NCBI GenBank assembly: GCA_038230975.1
Contig: JBBRMF010000251.1
Coordinates: 1 to 7,560 of the forward strand
DNA: 7,560 bases
From: JANXVV01 sp038230975
Lineage (GTDB): Bacteria > Planctomycetota > Phycisphaerae > Tepidisphaerales > Tepidisphaeraceae
Direction: 5' to 3'
The position numbers were made by a program, and so were the translations under genes. Below, piece after piece: positions 6,314 through 7,560 of this stretch (position 1 is its first letter; the number at the start of each line of letters is the position of its first letter). Under the pieces are notes generated by a model. That model searched no databases. It was not told where the DNA came from and was given only the letters and a program-made list of their open reading frames with translations.

Positions 6314-6931
6314 TTAGGTTTTCGTGGGGATGTTTCCGCACTCCGGGCAGCGCTCGGGAGTGGCTCTTAAATCGTACCCACAGGTTGGGCAGTGTCCGGC
6401 CATGTGTCGATGTCGTCGTCGGTTGGCGGTGGAGCACCAGCATATCGGAAGGAGTGCCGTTAAAATAAAGACTGCAACATCGGGAAACCGCGCCACTTTG
6501 GCCCGCACTATTCCGTTGGAGGCACACACGACATTGAATTGAAAGCCGAGATGGCCCCCGGTTGGAATTTTTTCATATCCATAGGCGATTCTTTCCTGTT
6601 CCGGCCAGTGAGCATCCGTTGGTTGCAGCAACACAATTCGTTCATGTTTCGGTCCTGGCCCGACACGATCAAATCCACGGCCGGCGACACAATTTCGACT
6701 TGCGAGTGAAACGGTCCATGATCCGCGACGATGCAGCAGCACCATCATGTCTCCACAGCGATACGTAGGATATGACGGCATCGGTCGGTAGTTCCAGTAC
6801 CCAGCCTGTATCGCGTCGGCCACTCGGTAGCTGCGCGCCCACAGAGCTAACGCAACGACGCAAAGTACAAACGATGCGGCGGCGACGGAGTTAAACAGCC
6901 ATCGAAAAAATATCCTGACGAGATCAACCAT
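6314..6931 (-). CDS. Two-TM membrane protein with C-terminal zinc ribbon (planctomycete family)
   Basis: A 205-residue protein of unknown function. It has a first membrane segment (about 13-32, ending LALWARSY), an extracytoplasmic middle of about 115 residues (including RRGSWTVSLASRN and LLQPTDAHWP), a second membrane segment (about 150-167), a basic linker RRRHRH, and a C-terminal zinc ribbon CPTCGYDLRATPERCPECG with C181, C184, C195 and C198 as likely Zn ligands. The positive linker places the ribbon in the cytoplasm. The CPTCGYDLRATP..CPECG tail with this topology recurs in many planctomycete proteins, which I know as a family pattern with no assigned function. The start ATG 6929-6931 sits just before the first membrane segment; no strong Shine-Dalgarno is visible. 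The gene converges on the Tad-like gene and appears monocistronic. Confidence 0.85.
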   Translation of the reverse strand: MVDLVRIFFRWLFNSVAAASFVLCVVALALWARSYRVADAIQAGYWNYRPMPSYPTYRCGDMMVLLHRRGSWTVSLASRNCVAGRGFDRVGPGPKHERIVLLQPTDAHWPEQERIAYGYEKIPTGGHLGFQFNVVCASNGIVRAKVARFPDVAVFILTALLPICWCSTANRRRHRHMAGHCPTCGYDLRATPERCPECGNIPTKT

Positions 6932-7118
6932 ACGACGCCGTTGCGTTTAGTACGCCTTTCACAGGTTTATAGTGTTGATCGGTGAGATTGTTTTTGTGGT
7001 GGTTGTTAGATGACTGAATTTGGGGCCGCGATCGGGGAACGATGACCATGGTTCGTTTTAAATGCGGCAAGACGGACTGGCGTTTGCGGCTGAATGTCGA
7101 GCGGCTTGGAACCAGTAA

Positions 7119-7559
7119 TTTTGCACAAAACGTGAACCTGGCCATCAGCTTCCCCTTCGCCGCATTCCACACCGAAATGCTGCCTGGATCGCCGAATTTA
7201 ATGATGGGACTCCAAACCCGGTTGCCCGGGATCGCTGGCCAACCGAGCTATACAACCGGCTTGGACGGCGGGATCTTGCCGGTGACGATGGAGATGGTGA
7301 TGCCCCGAACATCCTGGCGGGCACCACCCACACCTTCGGGTGGGACGTCCTCACCACGGGAGCCTCCAACCCGCTTACCTACATCTCCGGAGAGTTTGAC
7401 GGAAACAACACGACCAAGGCGATTAACGGCCTGGGCTGGTCCACCTACCTTCAAAACGTGCCGGCCCACGTCCTGTCCGATTCCAGCATCGTTCTGATCT
7501 TTTCAGCGGCATCCTTGCGAGTCCACTCCATTGCCCGCTTCGCCGCCGCTAATGCCAGT
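7119..7559 (+). CDS. Start-less open frame running off the window, unknown product
   Basis: One frame is open for 147 codons from after TAA 7116-7118 to the window end. From about 7320 on it reads like real protein (TFGWDVLTTGASNPL, YISGEFDGNNTTKAING), with most codons ending in G or C; upstream it includes DDGDGD, an acidic stretch that could bind calcium. There is no ATG, and the only possible GTG/TTG starts are late, so as read the gene has no start. A different frame has ATG 7042 with GGGGA just upstream and runs to 7497, but its second half becomes Pro/Arg/Thr-rich and looks like a shadow. Either a frameshift between about 7120 and 7320 joins the two, or this is a degraded fragment. The minus strand is also open in places (7145-7369, 7248-7469), so even the strand is not certain. 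I do not recognise the product. Confidence 0.3.
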
Positions 7560-7560
7560 G

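Noticed and set aside
7191..7260. tRNA-like segment on the minus strand: TATAGCTCGGTTGG resembles a D-arm and GGGTTTGGAGTCCC a T-arm
   Set aside because: The two motifs are only about 21 bases apart, too close to fit an anticodon arm and variable loop; the bases between form a CCCGG/CCGGG stem with a 4-base loop, the D-stem and T-stem do not pair properly, and the acceptor pairing (GCCGG with CGGC) is imperfect. At best a degraded tRNA-derived fragment.

Overview
The window looks like chromosomal DNA from a planctomycete, probably of the Phycisphaerae type and possibly a metagenomic contig. Three things point there. A small membrane protein ends in the zinc-ribbon signature CPTCGYDLRATPERCPECG, which recurs in many paralogues in that group. 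The threonyl-tRNA synthetase carries a Cys-containing insertion just before its MNCPHH motif. A Tad-like secreted protein has a PA-IL-like (LecA-like) C-terminal half. This assignment comes from remembered family patterns, not from a search.

Layout from left to right: (1) the 3' two thirds of thrS, cut by the window edge; (2) a gene-poor stretch of about 1.1 kb (1326-2447). It holds an unknown small gene interrupted by an in-frame TAG, a ParD-like antitoxin gene broken by a single-base frameshift in an A-run and without a toxin partner, a 164-bp palindromic MITE-like element whose left end supplies the antitoxin stop codon, and a separate short hairpin repeat with the same GGAGTACC core; (3) a complete tex gene on the minus strand; (4) a 350-400 bp divergent intergenic region with inverted repeats and a possible promoter; (5) a Tad/TadG-like N-terminal anchor joined to a PA-IL-like domain; (6) on the minus strand and convergent with it, the small zinc-ribbon membrane protein; (7) a right-hand end (7042-7560) where reading frames conflict and only a start-less open frame running off the window can be supported.

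The housekeeping genes thrS (translation) and tex (nucleic-acid binding, transcription-associated) are ordinary and intact where visible. They bracket a small island of decay: two lesioned genes and a mobile or repeat element in about 1 kb. The Tad/PA-IL protein and the zinc-ribbon protein are both predicted at the membrane or envelope, but nothing in the sequence ties them to one pathway. I see no CRISPR array, rRNA, convincing tRNA, complete insertion sequence or complete defence system. No new multi-gene system is evident; the most unusual content is the decayed antitoxin and its palindromic element.
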